Part shown: in pieces, positions 8,218 to 17,137 of the stretch
Layout: each line of letters starts with the position of its first letter
Numbering within the stretch: the stretch's first letter is position 1
Source: JAJFUI01 sp039698035
GTDB lineage: Bacteria; Planctomycetota; Planctomycetia; Pirellulales; Thermoguttaceae
Reading direction: 5' to 3'
Assembly: GCA_039698035.1 (NCBI GenBank)
Contig: JBDKSW010000004.1
Coordinates: forward strand, 372,001-436,000
Length of the DNA: 64,000 bases
Made by a program: the position numbers and the translations under genes
Notes under the pieces: generated by a model
The model's database searches: none
The model's input: the letters and a program-made list of their open reading frames with translations, nothing else
Told to the model about the DNA's origin: nothing

Positions 8218-10032
8218 TCAGCGGCCGGCCCCGGTGGGGGGTGGCTGGGCCGGTGGGGCCGGCGCGACGCCGCATCGCCTGCCCGCATGGCGGCGAAGGC
8301 CAATCAGGGCCAGCACGACGCACCCTGCCAGACAGACGCCTGCCGGCCAGTCGCCGTAAGCTAAATACCAGCTGCGGCGAGTGTCGACGCGAGGCTCCGC
8401 CAGCAGAATTTCAGTTTGACGACGCGGGCCTTGAAGACGAACGCGGCCGTTGGCGTCGATCCAGGCCGAGAACCCGGTGTTTGCGGCCACGAGCAGTGGC
8501 TTTCGGCACTCGACCGCGCGAAACACGCTGCAAGCCAAGTGCATGTCCAGCTCGCTGGAGCCCCAAAACCAGCCGTCGTTGGTCAGATTCACCAGCATGT
8601 CAGGCTCGCGGCCCGCGGCCGCCAGGGCATTGACTTGCCGGCGGATCACCTGGGGGAGGACCGTCTCGTAGCAAATATTCGGTGCGATGCGCCATGCGCG
8701 GCCGTGGTTGCCTCCGGCGTCGACATCAAACGCCACCGGCTGCCGGCCGGCCGTGACGCTGATCGGCAGCGGCGTCAGCCTTTGCAGCCACGGCCATCGA
8801 TCCGCGAGCGGGACGTATTCTCCGAACGGAACCAGGTGGATTTTGTCGTAGCGGCCCAGCAGGCGACCGTCACGGCCCACATGGGCGGCCGAGTTGCAGC
8901 AGCGTGGGCCGTCTGCGGTGAAGTGGGTGCTGTCAACGCCAAGCAAAAGCGGCGCGCCGATGCGCCGGGCCGTCTCGGCCATCAGCGACCTGTTGCGCTC
9001 GGCAATCTGTGGCAGCCATTGCCGAAAGTCCGACTCGCTCCCCTGGAACTCGGCCGGCCGCCGGGCGTCGGCGTCAAATGTCACCAGCGGTTCAAGGAAC
9101 ATCGTTTCCGGCCAAACCACGAGATCGACTTTGCCGTATTCCTCGACCGCCTTGCGTGAAAGCTCGTAATACTGCCGGAAGACATCGCCCCGCATGTGCT
9201 CGTCGTAGCGCATTTTGATGTCGATCGAGCCCTGGATGAGGGCGATCCTGGGCCCCGGTTCTCCGAGGTCGCCGGCCATGCGGAGGTGGCCGTAGAGCAG
9301 CACCGCGGCCAGCACGGCGGCGGCCGTCACGGCCGGCCAGGCCACGGCGACGCACCGTTGGAACATTCCGCGGGGCAGCGGCTCGTGATTCGCCAGGCCG
9401 CGGTCCTCGGCCAACGGCAACATGCGTGCCAGCGACGCGGCGATCAGCATCATGACGAAGCTGACGCCATACGCGCCCGCCAAGTCGCTCAGTTGGATCA
9501 ACGTGACCCAGCGGTACTGGGTGTGGCAGAGGCTGCCCATCGTCATTCCGCTTAGGAGCCGGCCCCGGGCCAGTTCCAGCCCGGTCCAGACGATCGGCGC
9601 GGCCAAAATGACGGGGATGCCCAGCCGATGGACGGCCACGCGCGCCAGGCCGACGAAGGCTGGAAGGTAGAAGGCGAAGTAGAAGCTCAGGGCGACCCAG
9701 CCGATGCTCGTCGCTGGGTCCGGAAGCCGGAGCCAGTGCAGTGCGCCCATCCAAAAGACAAACCCGGCCAGTGTGAGCGTTGTGTACGGCCGCTCGCCGC
9801 GACGCAGGCCTGACAGGAAGACGCGGCCGCGGGCGACGATGGTGAGCCGTGGCTTCGGATCGTCCGGCTTGGGCCGAACTGAATTGTCATCCGACGCGCC
9901 CAGTCGTCTGCGGCGGATGAGCAGCACCCAGGGGATCGGAGCGATCCATGCCAACGGCCAGAGATCGAGCGGCGGCATGGCGGCCCAAAGCAGACCGGCG
10001 CCCAGGAAGGCCAATATCCACAAGTTCGGCAT
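8218..10032 (-). CDS. lnt: Apolipoprotein N-acyltransferase
   Basis: Lnt transfers the third acyl chain to the N-terminal cysteine of lipoproteins at the periplasmic face of the inner membrane. The N-terminal half is a set of hydrophobic helices. The C-terminal half is a nitrilase domain with the Glu-Lys-Cys triad: Glu in VVWPETMF, Lys in RYDKIHLVPFGEY and Cys in APNICYETVLP. A second conserved segment, LVNLTNDGWFW, follows. Length (604) is somewhat above the enterobacterial enzyme because of an Arg-rich loop after the first helices and a C-terminal membrane helix. The gene ends just before the promoter of the coiled-coil operon on the same strand. Confidence 0.94.
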   Translation of the reverse strand: MPNLWILAFLGAGLLWAAMPPLDLWPLAWIAPIPWVLLIRRRRLGASDDNSVRPKPDDPKPRLTIVARGRVFLSGLRRGERPYTTLTLAGFVFWMGALHWLRLPDPATSIGWVALSFYFAFYLPAFVGLARVAVHRLGIPVILAAPIVWTGLELARGRLLSGMTMGSLCHTQYRWVTLIQLSDLAGAYGVSFVMMLIAASLARMLPLAEDRGLANHEPLPRGMFQRCVAVAWPAVTAAAVLAAVLLYGHLRMAGDLGEPGPRIALIQGSIDIKMRYDEHMRGDVFRQYYELSRKAVEEYGKVDLVVWPETMFLEPLVTFDADARRPAEFQGSESDFRQWLPQIAERNRSLMAETARRIGAPLLLGVDSTHFTADGPRCCNSAAHVGRDGRLLGRYDKIHLVPFGEYVPLADRWPWLQRLTPLPISVTAGRQPVAFDVDAGGNHGRAWRIAPNICYETVLPQVIRRQVNALAAAGREPDMLVNLTNDGWFWGSSELDMHLACSVFRAVECRKPLLVAANTGFSAWIDANGRVRLQGPRRQTEILLAEPRVDTRRSWYLAYGDWPAGVCLAGCVVLALIGLRRHAGRRCGVAPAPPAQPPPTGAGR

Positions 10033-10188
10033 CAGCGGTGATCGGCGAAGGGTAGGAATGGACCAAAACGTTTGCCCATGTTACCCGGATCGAGAGCGCG
10101 CACCAAGGCGGGAATGGCAGCGTCGGAAAGCGACGAACGTTCCGGAATGCGTCGAGCCGGCCGATCGAAGCGGGCCCGCCAGCGCCGT

Positions 10189-10431
10189 TTAGTTCTCGCC
10201 CCACTGGATTTCCAGGTCGGACTTGTCGGTCTCGACGCGAACGACCACCATTTTTTGCGGAGGCGCCAACGTGGGGACCGTCAGGCTGGCCGTGGATGCC
10301 ATCCGGAGCAAGTGAACGGCGGGCCACGTCCGACCGCAATATTCGGGCGTGTGATTGCACAACAGCAGCGCCCCGGCAACAAGGAGCGCGCCAGCCAGGA
10401 TCACCGGTAGTCGAGAAGCGGCTTGTGTCAT
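10189..10431 (-). CDS. Small exported or membrane protein
   Basis: The 80-residue product has an N-terminal hydrophobic stretch (LPVILAGALLVAGALLL) and a short extracytoplasmic tail ending in MVVVRVETDKSDLEIQWGEN. The tail reads like two beta strands. A plausible promoter lies upstream on the same strand (TTGCCG 10489-10484, TAAAAT 10467-10462, 16-base spacer), which supports the gene. It lies 157 bases upstream of lnt and may be co-transcribed. No family recognised. Confidence 0.6.
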   Translation of the reverse strand: MTQAASRLPVILAGALLVAGALLLCNHTPEYCGRTWPAVHLLRMASTASLTVPTLAPPQKMVVVRVETDKSDLEIQWGEN

Positions 10432-10612
10432 GCGGGCCCCGAAAACAAATGCGATTCTTGTATTTTAGTCGGGCTTCCCGGAACGGCAATCAAGAAATTG
10501 GCCCTTACCGCCCCCCTCTTACTTCGGTGTTTTGGCTCAGTCTGATGATGTTTGGCCGCCAGAATCGGATGCGGTTCCCCACGTCCCCGAGCTTGTCGCT
10601 GCCTGCTGGACG

Positions 10613-11734
10613 CTAATCGACGGCGTCGTTGCCGGAGGTGCAGGGGACTTGCGACATTCCGGCAGCCCGGATGGACTGGGTGGCGTGTTTCGCAACCTGC
10701 TGCTGCAAAGTGACTTGCGTCTGACGAAGACCGTCGCTTGGCATTTCGGCCAGCGCGAGGTCCAGCACGTCCATCGCCTCATCGTACCGACCGTTGCGGC
10801 ACAAGTCGCTGGCCCACTGGCGATGCGTATGGACGTAATTTTGCACCAGGGGGCCGAAGTGGGCGTCCATTGCCAGGCCTTGACGCAACAGCCGGATTGC
10901 CTCGGCATAACGGCCCTGCTTGCCGGCCTCGATCGACCAGTTGTTCAGCGTTGCGAGAAGATTGCCTCGGGCCAGGGTGTTGCTGGGGTCTAGCCGCAGG
11001 GACTTGGCATTGGCGGCCGCCGCTTGGGCGAAACGCTTCTCTGCGAGCAATTCGACCCCGCGGTTGTAATAGATCATGGCCGCCACTTGGATCGCCGTGA
11101 CCTCCCGGGCCTTGCTCCGGTCCGGAGCGGCTGCCGTTGCGATGGTCGTCGGAGACACTGCCGGACCATGGCTTTTTTCGGCCTCGGTCATCAAGAACCA
11201 TCGGGGGCAGGTCATCTCGACATCCACCGGTCCGTCGATCAACCGCACGCGACTCATCGCATGGCTGGGCATTTCCAACGCTCGGCAGTCCAGGCCGCAC
11301 TCGCCAGTCAGGTGGTTGAACAGCACCGTGGCGCTGATGCAGTTGTAGCGGCCCCGGTCGAGCACTTCGCGGAGATCGGTCGCTGCCAGGTCATAGCCGC
11401 CACGGAGCACCTGTTGGTGCATGAACTGGAAGACAGCCTCGACCTGCTGACGCGGGGCGGCGGCCGGATCGATCCGTCGATGGAGCTGATTGGCCAGGGC
11501 GGCCGCTTTTTGCTGATACGACAGCAGCGTGTCGTCGTCCGCGACGCCGCTGGCCACTAGCGCGGCCGCCAGTGGAGAGAACTCGTCCAGCCGTCCATCG
11601 GCCGCGTCGTCCATCAGCCGGCGCTCGGACGCGTTCGTCGCTTCAGCGAAGCGGCCAACGGTCGTTTCAACGCCGGTTGCCAAGGCCGCCTGGGCCGCAA
11701 ACAGCCAAACGGCGATTGCCAATCCACGTCGCAT
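10613..11734 (-). CDS. Secreted TPR protein with transglutaminase-like segment
   Basis: The product has 373 residues. A signal peptide (MRRGLAIAVWLFAAQAALA) is followed by a segment resembling the SirB1/transglutaminase-like fold around residues 90-170, where RGRYNCISATVLFNHLTGE holds the Cys expected at the catalytic position and PSHAMSRVRL the His. Tetratricopeptide repeats follow from about residue 210 (YYNRGVELLAEKRFAQAAA; YAEAIRLLRQGLAMD; YDEAMDVLDLALAEM). Such proteins usually act as periplasmic scaffolds. Whether the Cys/His pair is active is unknown. It is 192 bases downstream of the ATP-citrate-lyase-like pair. Confidence 0.8.
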   Translation of the reverse strand: MRRGLAIAVWLFAAQAALATGVETTVGRFAEATNASERRLMDDAADGRLDEFSPLAAALVASGVADDDTLLSYQQKAAALANQLHRRIDPAAAPRQQVEAVFQFMHQQVLRGGYDLAATDLREVLDRGRYNCISATVLFNHLTGECGLDCRALEMPSHAMSRVRLIDGPVDVEMTCPRWFLMTEAEKSHGPAVSPTTIATAAAPDRSKAREVTAIQVAAMIYYNRGVELLAEKRFAQAAAANAKSLRLDPSNTLARGNLLATLNNWSIEAGKQGRYAEAIRLLRQGLAMDAHFGPLVQNYVHTHRQWASDLCRNGRYDEAMDVLDLALAEMPSDGLRQTQVTLQQQVAKHATQSIRAAGMSQVPCTSGNDAVD

Positions 11735-11925
11735 AGGTCGCTCGGGTTGCGGTGGCGCGGCTTGCGGCGGTCGTGCCGCGTGCGGTCGCGGTCCCGGCGG
11801 CGCAAGAATGCGCGGTTACGGCAACTCTACGATGCGATTTGGCAACGCGTCGGCGCGGTGGCGCAGAATACGCGAGTTTTGCGACTGCAGGACCGCGCGC
11901 GTGCGGACCGTAACGATCGTGCGGC

Positions 11926-14088
11926 CTATCCCCGCACGGCCGGGCCAATGTAGATCACCGAATCGTTCTGGAGGCGGAAGAACGAGCCGGGATCTTGTTC
12001 GAGCAATTGACCCAGCAAACCGACGGTGCGTGGGATGATGAAAAAGGCCTTGCCCGTCTCGGGAGTCAGTTTCAGGTCGCACAACAGGGCGCCAATCACC
12101 CCATCCACGTTGAAGCAGAGGGCCATCGACTTGCGTTTTTTCAGAATGGCCTCGATCTCGGCGGCCAATGCGCAATACTCGCCGGCAAGCCCCAGTTCCT
12201 GGGCGATGCTCATCAGAGTGCTTGCGCGGGGGTCCTTGCCATAGAGACCGTAATAGCGGTGGCCGTAACCCGGGATTTTGCCCTTTGCGCCGCCGTAAGC
12301 GCCGGTGATCTTGTTGATGATGTAGGCGGCCAGGTCCTTTCGGTCGGCGATTCGCACGCCGTCGGCCTCGAAGACGCCGCCGCTCTGCTGGGCTTGGTGC
12401 ATCTTCGAGACGAACTCCGTCAGGATTCTGGCGGTTCCTTCGCCCGCGCCGGCGTGGGTGTCGCCCATCGCCGAGATGCCGGCGGCCAGGGCCGTCTTCA
12501 TCGCATTGCCGCCAGAATAGCACGTGACGGCCGCCAGCGACGACGGCGTGGCCGGCGTGTGGTCGACGCAGGAGATGAAAATCGACCGCATCAGCTTGGC
12601 CTCGGCCTCGGTCGGTTCACGGCCGGACATGGCGGTGAAGATCGTCGCCTCGATCGGCCGCTGGTTGCTCCATTGGAGTTGATGGCCAAGGATGGTTGCC
12701 ACCAGGTCGATGACCTGGGGGAAGAGGGCGAGTGCGTCGGCCTGGGCGGGCGAATAGCGATCATGCAGGCTGGCCGGGAGCGGGTTGATTCCGACGCCGG
12801 GCGCGGTCAGCAGGCCGGCGCTGATGGCCACGTTCATCGGCGAGCCGCCGCGGAACGAGGCCACGGCAGCCTGTCGCGCCGCTTCGCTCGTCGGGTTGGT
12901 GGTGGCGCAGAGAACGATATCCTGAGCCAACTGAGCCGCTTCCTCGACGCCGTCGTCTTCCTTGGTCAGCGCTTCGTAGGTCATTTGCGGTACGGAGTAC
13001 TGTCGCATCAGTTGGGGCAGCGGGCGGCCGCGGAAGTAGGGCATCCCCTCGATGATCTGCGTCAGATGCGTGCGGATCTGGACAGCCCGGACTTGGCTCT
13101 TCAGGTTTTCGAGCTTTTGCTTCGAGATGCTGACGAGCTCGAAGTCCTTGGTCAGGGGGGCCTCGAAGTCCTGGCGATGCCGCGGCAGCACGCGGTCGAC
13201 GAACGCGACGAGGTCCTCGGGCGTTTTCGCCACTTTGACGCCGGCCCGCTCGAACGCCTCGACTTTGCTCTCGTAGGTGCCGTAGCGGCCTTCACCGATG
13301 ATGGCCCCGGCGTGGCCCATGCGCGACCCGCGGGGGAAGATGTTTTGCGCGCCGATGCCCGTGATGCGTGCAATGACCGGCTTGGGATAGTCTGTCTCTT
13401 GGATATATTGTGCGGCCTGCTCTTCGTAGTCGCCGCCAACCTCGCCGTTGAGGATGACCAGCTTGGTGCGGTCGTCGTTGCGGACCAGCTCCAGCAGGTC
13501 CTTGAAGCTCATGCCGGAGATGCGGTCGCCGCCGATACCGACGACGATGCTCGTGCCGTGGCCGAGCGAGTTGAAGATTTCGGTGGCGATCGAGAGGCAC
13601 ATGCCGCCACTCTTGGAGAAAATGGCGATTTCGCCCGGGTAGAAGACGCCCGGATCGTTGCCGCCGATGGCGCCGATCTTGACCCGGTCGAGCGGATTGA
13701 TGATGCCGACGGAGGCCGGTCCGACGACATGGACTCCGCGGTCCTTGCCCGCCTGGACGATCTGGGCCGCGTCGAGCCTTGGCAGTCCTTCGGTCAACAC
13801 GTTGACGAGCCGGATCTTGCCGAACGACATGGCTTCGATGGCGGCGTCCTTGGTGCCTTCGCGCGGCACGGAAACCAGGCTGGTGTTGATTTCAGGGTGT
13901 TCCGCAATCGCTTCGGCGATCGAGTCGTAGACGGGCACGCCGTAGACATCCTGACCGCCCTTGCCCGGTGTGACGCCGGCGACGACGTGGGTGCCGTAGT
14001 CGAGCATCTCCATCGAGACGCGCCGTCCCTGCTTGCCGGTAATACCCTGGATTAAGACTCGCGTGTTTTTGTCGATCAACATGGTCAT
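11926..14088 (-). CDS. ATP-citrate lyase-like: succinyl-CoA ligase alpha + citrate synthase-type fusion
   Basis: Residues 1-310 form a succinyl-CoA synthetase alpha-type unit: CoA-binding LIQGITGKQG and the phosphohistidine loop SRMGHAGAIIGEG. A linker of about 130 residues leads to a citrate synthase-type C-terminal domain. The citrate-synthase triad appears intact: His in GDTHAGAGEG, His in IPGYGHRYYG and Asp in CFNVDGVIG. With the ATP-grasp partner upstream, this is the layout of ATP-citrate lyase, which cleaves citrate to acetyl-CoA and oxaloacetate. At 720 residues it is about 110 longer than the green-sulfur-bacterial AclA I remember. The start at 14088 (MTMLIDKNTRV) matches the family; an in-frame ATG at 14103 is also possible. 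A different acyl-CoA substrate cannot be excluded. Confidence 0.8.
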   Translation of the reverse strand: MTMLIDKNTRVLIQGITGKQGRRVSMEMLDYGTHVVAGVTPGKGGQDVYGVPVYDSIAEAIAEHPEINTSLVSVPREGTKDAAIEAMSFGKIRLVNVLTEGLPRLDAAQIVQAGKDRGVHVVGPASVGIINPLDRVKIGAIGGNDPGVFYPGEIAIFSKSGGMCLSIATEIFNSLGHGTSIVVGIGGDRISGMSFKDLLELVRNDDRTKLVILNGEVGGDYEEQAAQYIQETDYPKPVIARITGIGAQNIFPRGSRMGHAGAIIGEGRYGTYESKVEAFERAGVKVAKTPEDLVAFVDRVLPRHRQDFEAPLTKDFELVSISKQKLENLKSQVRAVQIRTHLTQIIEGMPYFRGRPLPQLMRQYSVPQMTYEALTKEDDGVEEAAQLAQDIVLCATTNPTSEAARQAAVASFRGGSPMNVAISAGLLTAPGVGINPLPASLHDRYSPAQADALALFPQVIDLVATILGHQLQWSNQRPIEATIFTAMSGREPTEAEAKLMRSIFISCVDHTPATPSSLAAVTCYSGGNAMKTALAAGISAMGDTHAGAGEGTARILTEFVSKMHQAQQSGGVFEADGVRIADRKDLAAYIINKITGAYGGAKGKIPGYGHRYYGLYGKDPRASTLMSIAQELGLAGEYCALAAEIEAILKKRKSMALCFNVDGVIGALLCDLKLTPETGKAFFIIPRTVGLLGQLLEQDPGSFFRLQNDSVIYIGPAVRG

Positions 14089-14215
14089 GGTTGTGTTACA
14101 CAAAGAAGGTGCCCCGCGCGGCGCGGTGTTCTTGGGTGCTCGTCACATTTCGCTTGGGGCTTAATCTCGGCTCTTTTTCGCAAGGCTTCTCAGTCCGTGA
14201 TTGAAAGGCCGTGCG

Positions 14216-15433
14216 TCAAGCGGTGGCCTTGCTCCGCTCGGAATGTTTTTTGGCTTGGTGGATGACCATTCTCGCAGAATCGGCGACGGACGTGGCCATG
14301 CCGCGGAGAAACAGACGGTAGCCTTCCTCGGCTTGGATCTTGTTGAGTTGGGCAAACGCCTCTTCGTCGCGCGGTCCGGCGCGGCGGATCAGGATGGGAA
14401 TGGTCTTGTCGAAGCCGGGCGTTTCGCGGATGCCGCCCATGACGCCGCCGATCAGCGTCTCGTAGATGTCGGTGAAGTTGGCTCGCCCGCCCACGACCCA
14501 GATGGCATGGATCGGTCCGGGATGCTGCAAGGCGATTTTTGTCAGCCCCTTGACCTTTTCCGGCGTGGGGTTGCCGCTGTATTCGGTGAAGACGGCCGGC
14601 TTGCCGCCGAGGATGCACAGGGCATCGAGCGCCTCGACGCTGGTCCCGCCGCCCGAGGCCAGGACGATGATATCGCCGTCCAGTTCGTAAAACATTCGGC
14701 CGGCCGCGCCGCGCGTGTCGCTGCGGTCGTTGTCCAGGGCCAATTGTTCGAGGTGGCTCGGCGCGCGGCCAGAGCTGAGCCGCTCCGGAAGGTTCAGTCC
14801 GCCTTGGCGGAACATGGCGTCTTCGTCGATCTCGACTTTGGCGTCCGCGGCGATCCACTCGCCGCTGTGAGTCCGCACGAGCGGATTGATTTCGGCCAGT
14901 GTGGCGTCGCAATCGACGAACGTGCGATAGAGTTGCAGCAGAATGTTGGCGATGCCGTCCAGGCCGGCCTTCTCCGCCAGTTCGGCCGCCTTCGCCGGCT
15001 GAAGACCGTGCAGCACGTTGACCGGCATGGTCCACACGCCCTGTTGCGAGCCGTGGCAAGCCGTCTCGACGTCCATGCCGCCTTGGCTCGAGAGGATCAC
15101 CGTGGGCGAGGCGCCGACGTAGGTCACGGCGGCGTAGACTTCCTGCGCTATGTCGAGCTTCTTTTCGACGAGGACCTGTTGAACCGTTTCGCCAAACAGC
15201 TTGCGGCCCAGCAGCGAGCTGATCGCCTCTTCCAGCTGTTCCTCGGTCGTGCAAGCAATTACGGCGTTGGCTTTTCCGCGGCGGCCAGAAAGCACCTGGG
15301 CCTTGACCATCGCACCGCCGTATTCGGCCACCAGGCCTCGCGCCTCGGCCGCCGATGCCACAACTTTACCGGGCGGGGTTGGGATGCCAGCCCGCTGAAA
15401 TAGTCGCTTGCCTTCAAATTCGTACAGTTTCAT
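14216..15433 (-). CDS. ATP-citrate lyase-like ATP-grasp subunit (succinyl-CoA ligase beta-like)
   Basis: This 405-residue protein is the ATP-grasp partner of the fusion protein encoded 128 bases downstream. It starts MKLYEFEGKRLFQRAGIPTP, as succinyl-CoA synthetase beta chains do. The ATP-binding lysine is in AMVKAQVLSGRRGKA, the metal ligands in CDATLAEINPLV (E and N), and the glycine-rich power-helix region in LASGGGTSVEALDAL. It would phosphorylate the histidine of the partner and help form the acyl-CoA intermediate. The two genes run in the same direction and surely form an operon. Distinguishing citrate from malate or succinate as substrate needs comparison; the citrate-synthase fusion next door argues for citrate. 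Confidence 0.82.
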   Translation of the reverse strand: MKLYEFEGKRLFQRAGIPTPPGKVVASAAEARGLVAEYGGAMVKAQVLSGRRGKANAVIACTTEEQLEEAISSLLGRKLFGETVQQVLVEKKLDIAQEVYAAVTYVGASPTVILSSQGGMDVETACHGSQQGVWTMPVNVLHGLQPAKAAELAEKAGLDGIANILLQLYRTFVDCDATLAEINPLVRTHSGEWIAADAKVEIDEDAMFRQGGLNLPERLSSGRAPSHLEQLALDNDRSDTRGAAGRMFYELDGDIIVLASGGGTSVEALDALCILGGKPAVFTEYSGNPTPEKVKGLTKIALQHPGPIHAIWVVGGRANFTDIYETLIGGVMGGIRETPGFDKTIPILIRRAGPRDEEAFAQLNKIQAEEGYRLFLRGMATSVADSARMVIHQAKKHSERSKATA

Positions 15434-15694
15434 TGCCGTCTCGTGGTATATACGTCTCGGAAGCGCCTCAACAGGTAGTCTTATTGAGCAAGGCGAGATG
15501 TGTCAAGACATAAAGCAGCACTTATAACGAAACACGCAACAGCGCTTGCGAAACATTAAACCTAGGTGCGATGAGCGAAGCGAATGTTTCGTCGGTCGGG
15601 CATTTGCTTTGCTGAAACCAGGCGGCCCGAGTCGTGGCTCGAAGAGGCCAATGCCAGAGAGAATCGGTCGATTTCGGCCGAAAAACCGCGGGGA

Positions 15695-16429
15695 TCAGGC
15701 GCCGCCATCGCCGGGCAGTCGGGCCAGAACGGGCAGCGCGATGGTCACTTGTGTTCCACGCCCCGGCTCGCTTTGCAGGCTGATTTGCCCGCCGTGGCCC
15801 TCGATGATCCGACGGGTCGTGGGCAGCCCCAAGCCAGAACCCCCGCGTTTGGTCGAGAAAAAGGCCTCGAAGACCTTTGCCCGGGTCTCATCGTCCATGC
15901 CCGAGCCGGTGTCGATCAGATCCAGGGCCACGCCATTGGGCGTGCCGTAAGTGCGAACAACCAGTTGTCCGCCCTTCGGCATCGCCTGCTCAGCGTTGAT
16001 CACCAGATTGAGCAGCGCGCCGTGGAACGCCTCGCGGTCGATGAGGACAGTCGGCAGGTTGCCGGTCAGATACTCGACCAGTTCGACGCGGGCCTGCTTG
16101 GCCTTGGGACGGTAGAAGTCCAGAACCTGCCGCACCAGACCGTTCAAGTCGCTCGGCAGAAGGTTCAGCCGATGGGCCTTGGCGAACTGAAGAAAGTCGT
16201 CGAGCAGGTCCTGCAGCCGGCGACATTCCTGCTGCACCAGTTCGACTTTCTTCATCGCCCGGCGGTCGCGGGCCGAGTCGGAGTCCTGGAAGTCCTCGGC
16301 CAGCAGCTCCATGTTCATCCGAATGGTCGAGAGCGGATTTTTGATCTCATGCGCCAGCGCGCCCGCTAATCGAGCGATCTCGGTGTACTGGTCGAGCAAT
16401 CGCTGGTTCAGTTCGTCGTTGGGACTCAT
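15695..16429 (-). CDS. Soluble sensor histidine kinase
   Basis: The product has 244 residues from the ATG at 16429; longer starts add low-quality sequence. It has a DHp helix with the phosphorylatable His in AGALAHEIKNPLSTIRMN (near residue 27) and an HATPase domain with NLVINAEQAMP (N box), DTGSGM (G1), FEAFFSTKRGGSGLGL (F and G2 boxes). There is almost no sensory region and no transmembrane helix, so input must come from a partner or from an N-terminal interaction. No response regulator is adjacent. It most resembles NtrB-type kinases. It is convergent with nothing and sits alone on the minus strand. Confidence 0.9.
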   Translation of the reverse strand: MSPNDELNQRLLDQYTEIARLAGALAHEIKNPLSTIRMNMELLAEDFQDSDSARDRRAMKKVELVQQECRRLQDLLDDFLQFAKAHRLNLLPSDLNGLVRQVLDFYRPKAKQARVELVEYLTGNLPTVLIDREAFHGALLNLVINAEQAMPKGGQLVVRTYGTPNGVALDLIDTGSGMDDETRAKVFEAFFSTKRGGSGLGLPTTRRIIEGHGGQISLQSEPGRGTQVTIALPVLARLPGDGGA

Positions 16430-16551
16430 GAACGCGATTGTAGCGGGCAAAGGGGAGAACACAACTGGGTTGTGGTGATCTGGCCACGTGGTGTTTTGCC
16501 CGATGGGGCCAACAGCCACGGTATTTGCTTTTCTCGCTGGACCGGCCATGC

Positions 16552-16557
16552 TAGAAT
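16552..16557 (+). promoter_or_regulatory. -10 element TAGAAT before the HicA-like gene
   Basis: TAGAAT lies nine bases before the ATG at 16567, so the transcript would be leaderless or almost so. No good -35 box at 16-18 bases spacing is visible. The same hexamer precedes several other genes in this window. Confidence 0.4.
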
Positions 16558-16566
16558 GGTTGGGCG

Positions 16567-16806
16567 ATGAACGACCACAAGAATAAGCATATCCGTGCTG
16601 CGGTGGAGTATGCCATATCTCGCGGCTGGCGGCTGGTGTTGGCAGGGCCGCGTGCACATATCTGGGGTACTCTGTACTGTCCCCACCAAGGACGAGATGG
16701 TTGCTTTCGGAGGGTTTACAGTACGCCGCGAGTGCCGGAGAACCACGCCCGGTGGCTGCGAAGCGGAGTCGACCGTTGCCCGCATTTGATAGGGGAAAGC
16801 CGATGA
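16567..16806 (+). CDS. HicA-like small protein, first gene of an overlapping pair
   Basis: The 79-residue basic product has a central GWRLVLAGPRAHIWGTLYC, which resembles the 'GW.LVR..GSH' strand-turn-His core of HicA-type mRNA interferases. It also has conserved-looking Cys, His and Pro positions (CPHQGRDGC, STPRVPENHARWL, DRCPHLI). Its stop overlaps the next ATG by four bases (ATGA), so the two are translationally coupled, as toxin-antitoxin pairs often are. I remember similar pairs in cyanobacterial genomes without an assigned function. The HicA comparison is inference from motif shape and gene layout, not an established match. Confidence 0.65.
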   Translation: MNDHKNKHIRAAVEYAISRGWRLVLAGPRAHIWGTLYCPHQGRDGCFRRVYSTPRVPENHARWLRSGVDRCPHLIGESR

Positions 16807-17063
16807 CAACTTACGACTTTGAGGTGATTCTGGCGGCAGGCACGGACATGAGCGAGGACTTGGCCGACCGTCTGTTCGAGGCCGGCTGCGACGATGGTAC
16901 GCCCGGGGTTTGCTGCGGTGTGCCGATTATCGGATTCAGTCGTGAAGCAGACTGTCTTGAGTCGGCGATCCGCAGCGCCGTGGCCGACGTTCAGAAAGCC
17001 GGCTGCGTGGTCGAGCGAGTCCAGATCGAGCGCGACTCGCCGCTGCTGTCCGGGGCAGGGTAA
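16803..17063 (+). CDS. Acidic partner protein (possible HicB-like antitoxin)
   Basis: The 86-residue acidic product is expressed from an ATG overlapping the previous stop by four bases. It begins with a beta strand (TYDFEVILAAG), continues with a helix and a loop (EDLADRLFEAGCDDGTPGVC), and ends with a helix (ECLES-type AIRSAVADVQKAG) and a strand (VVERVQIERD). This alpha/beta order is compatible with a small partial RNase-H-like fold as in HicB. No DNA-binding tail is present. Charge complementarity with the basic first protein supports a two-component unit. Function is not established. Confidence 0.65.
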   Translation: MTTYDFEVILAAGTDMSEDLADRLFEAGCDDGTPGVCCGVPIIGFSREADCLESAIRSAVADVQKAGCVVERVQIERDSPLLSGAG

Positions 17064-17137
17064 GGCTCGTTCGTGCGCTAAGGGAGCATTTTCTGGTCCC
17101 GCTCGGCATCGAGCCTGCGCAAAGAGAAAGGCCTTCT

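Noticed and set aside
11995..14055. 686-residue open frame on the plus strand
   Set aside because: It is the antisense of the ATP-citrate-lyase-like large subunit, which has clear motifs; the frame is kept open by GC-rich codons.
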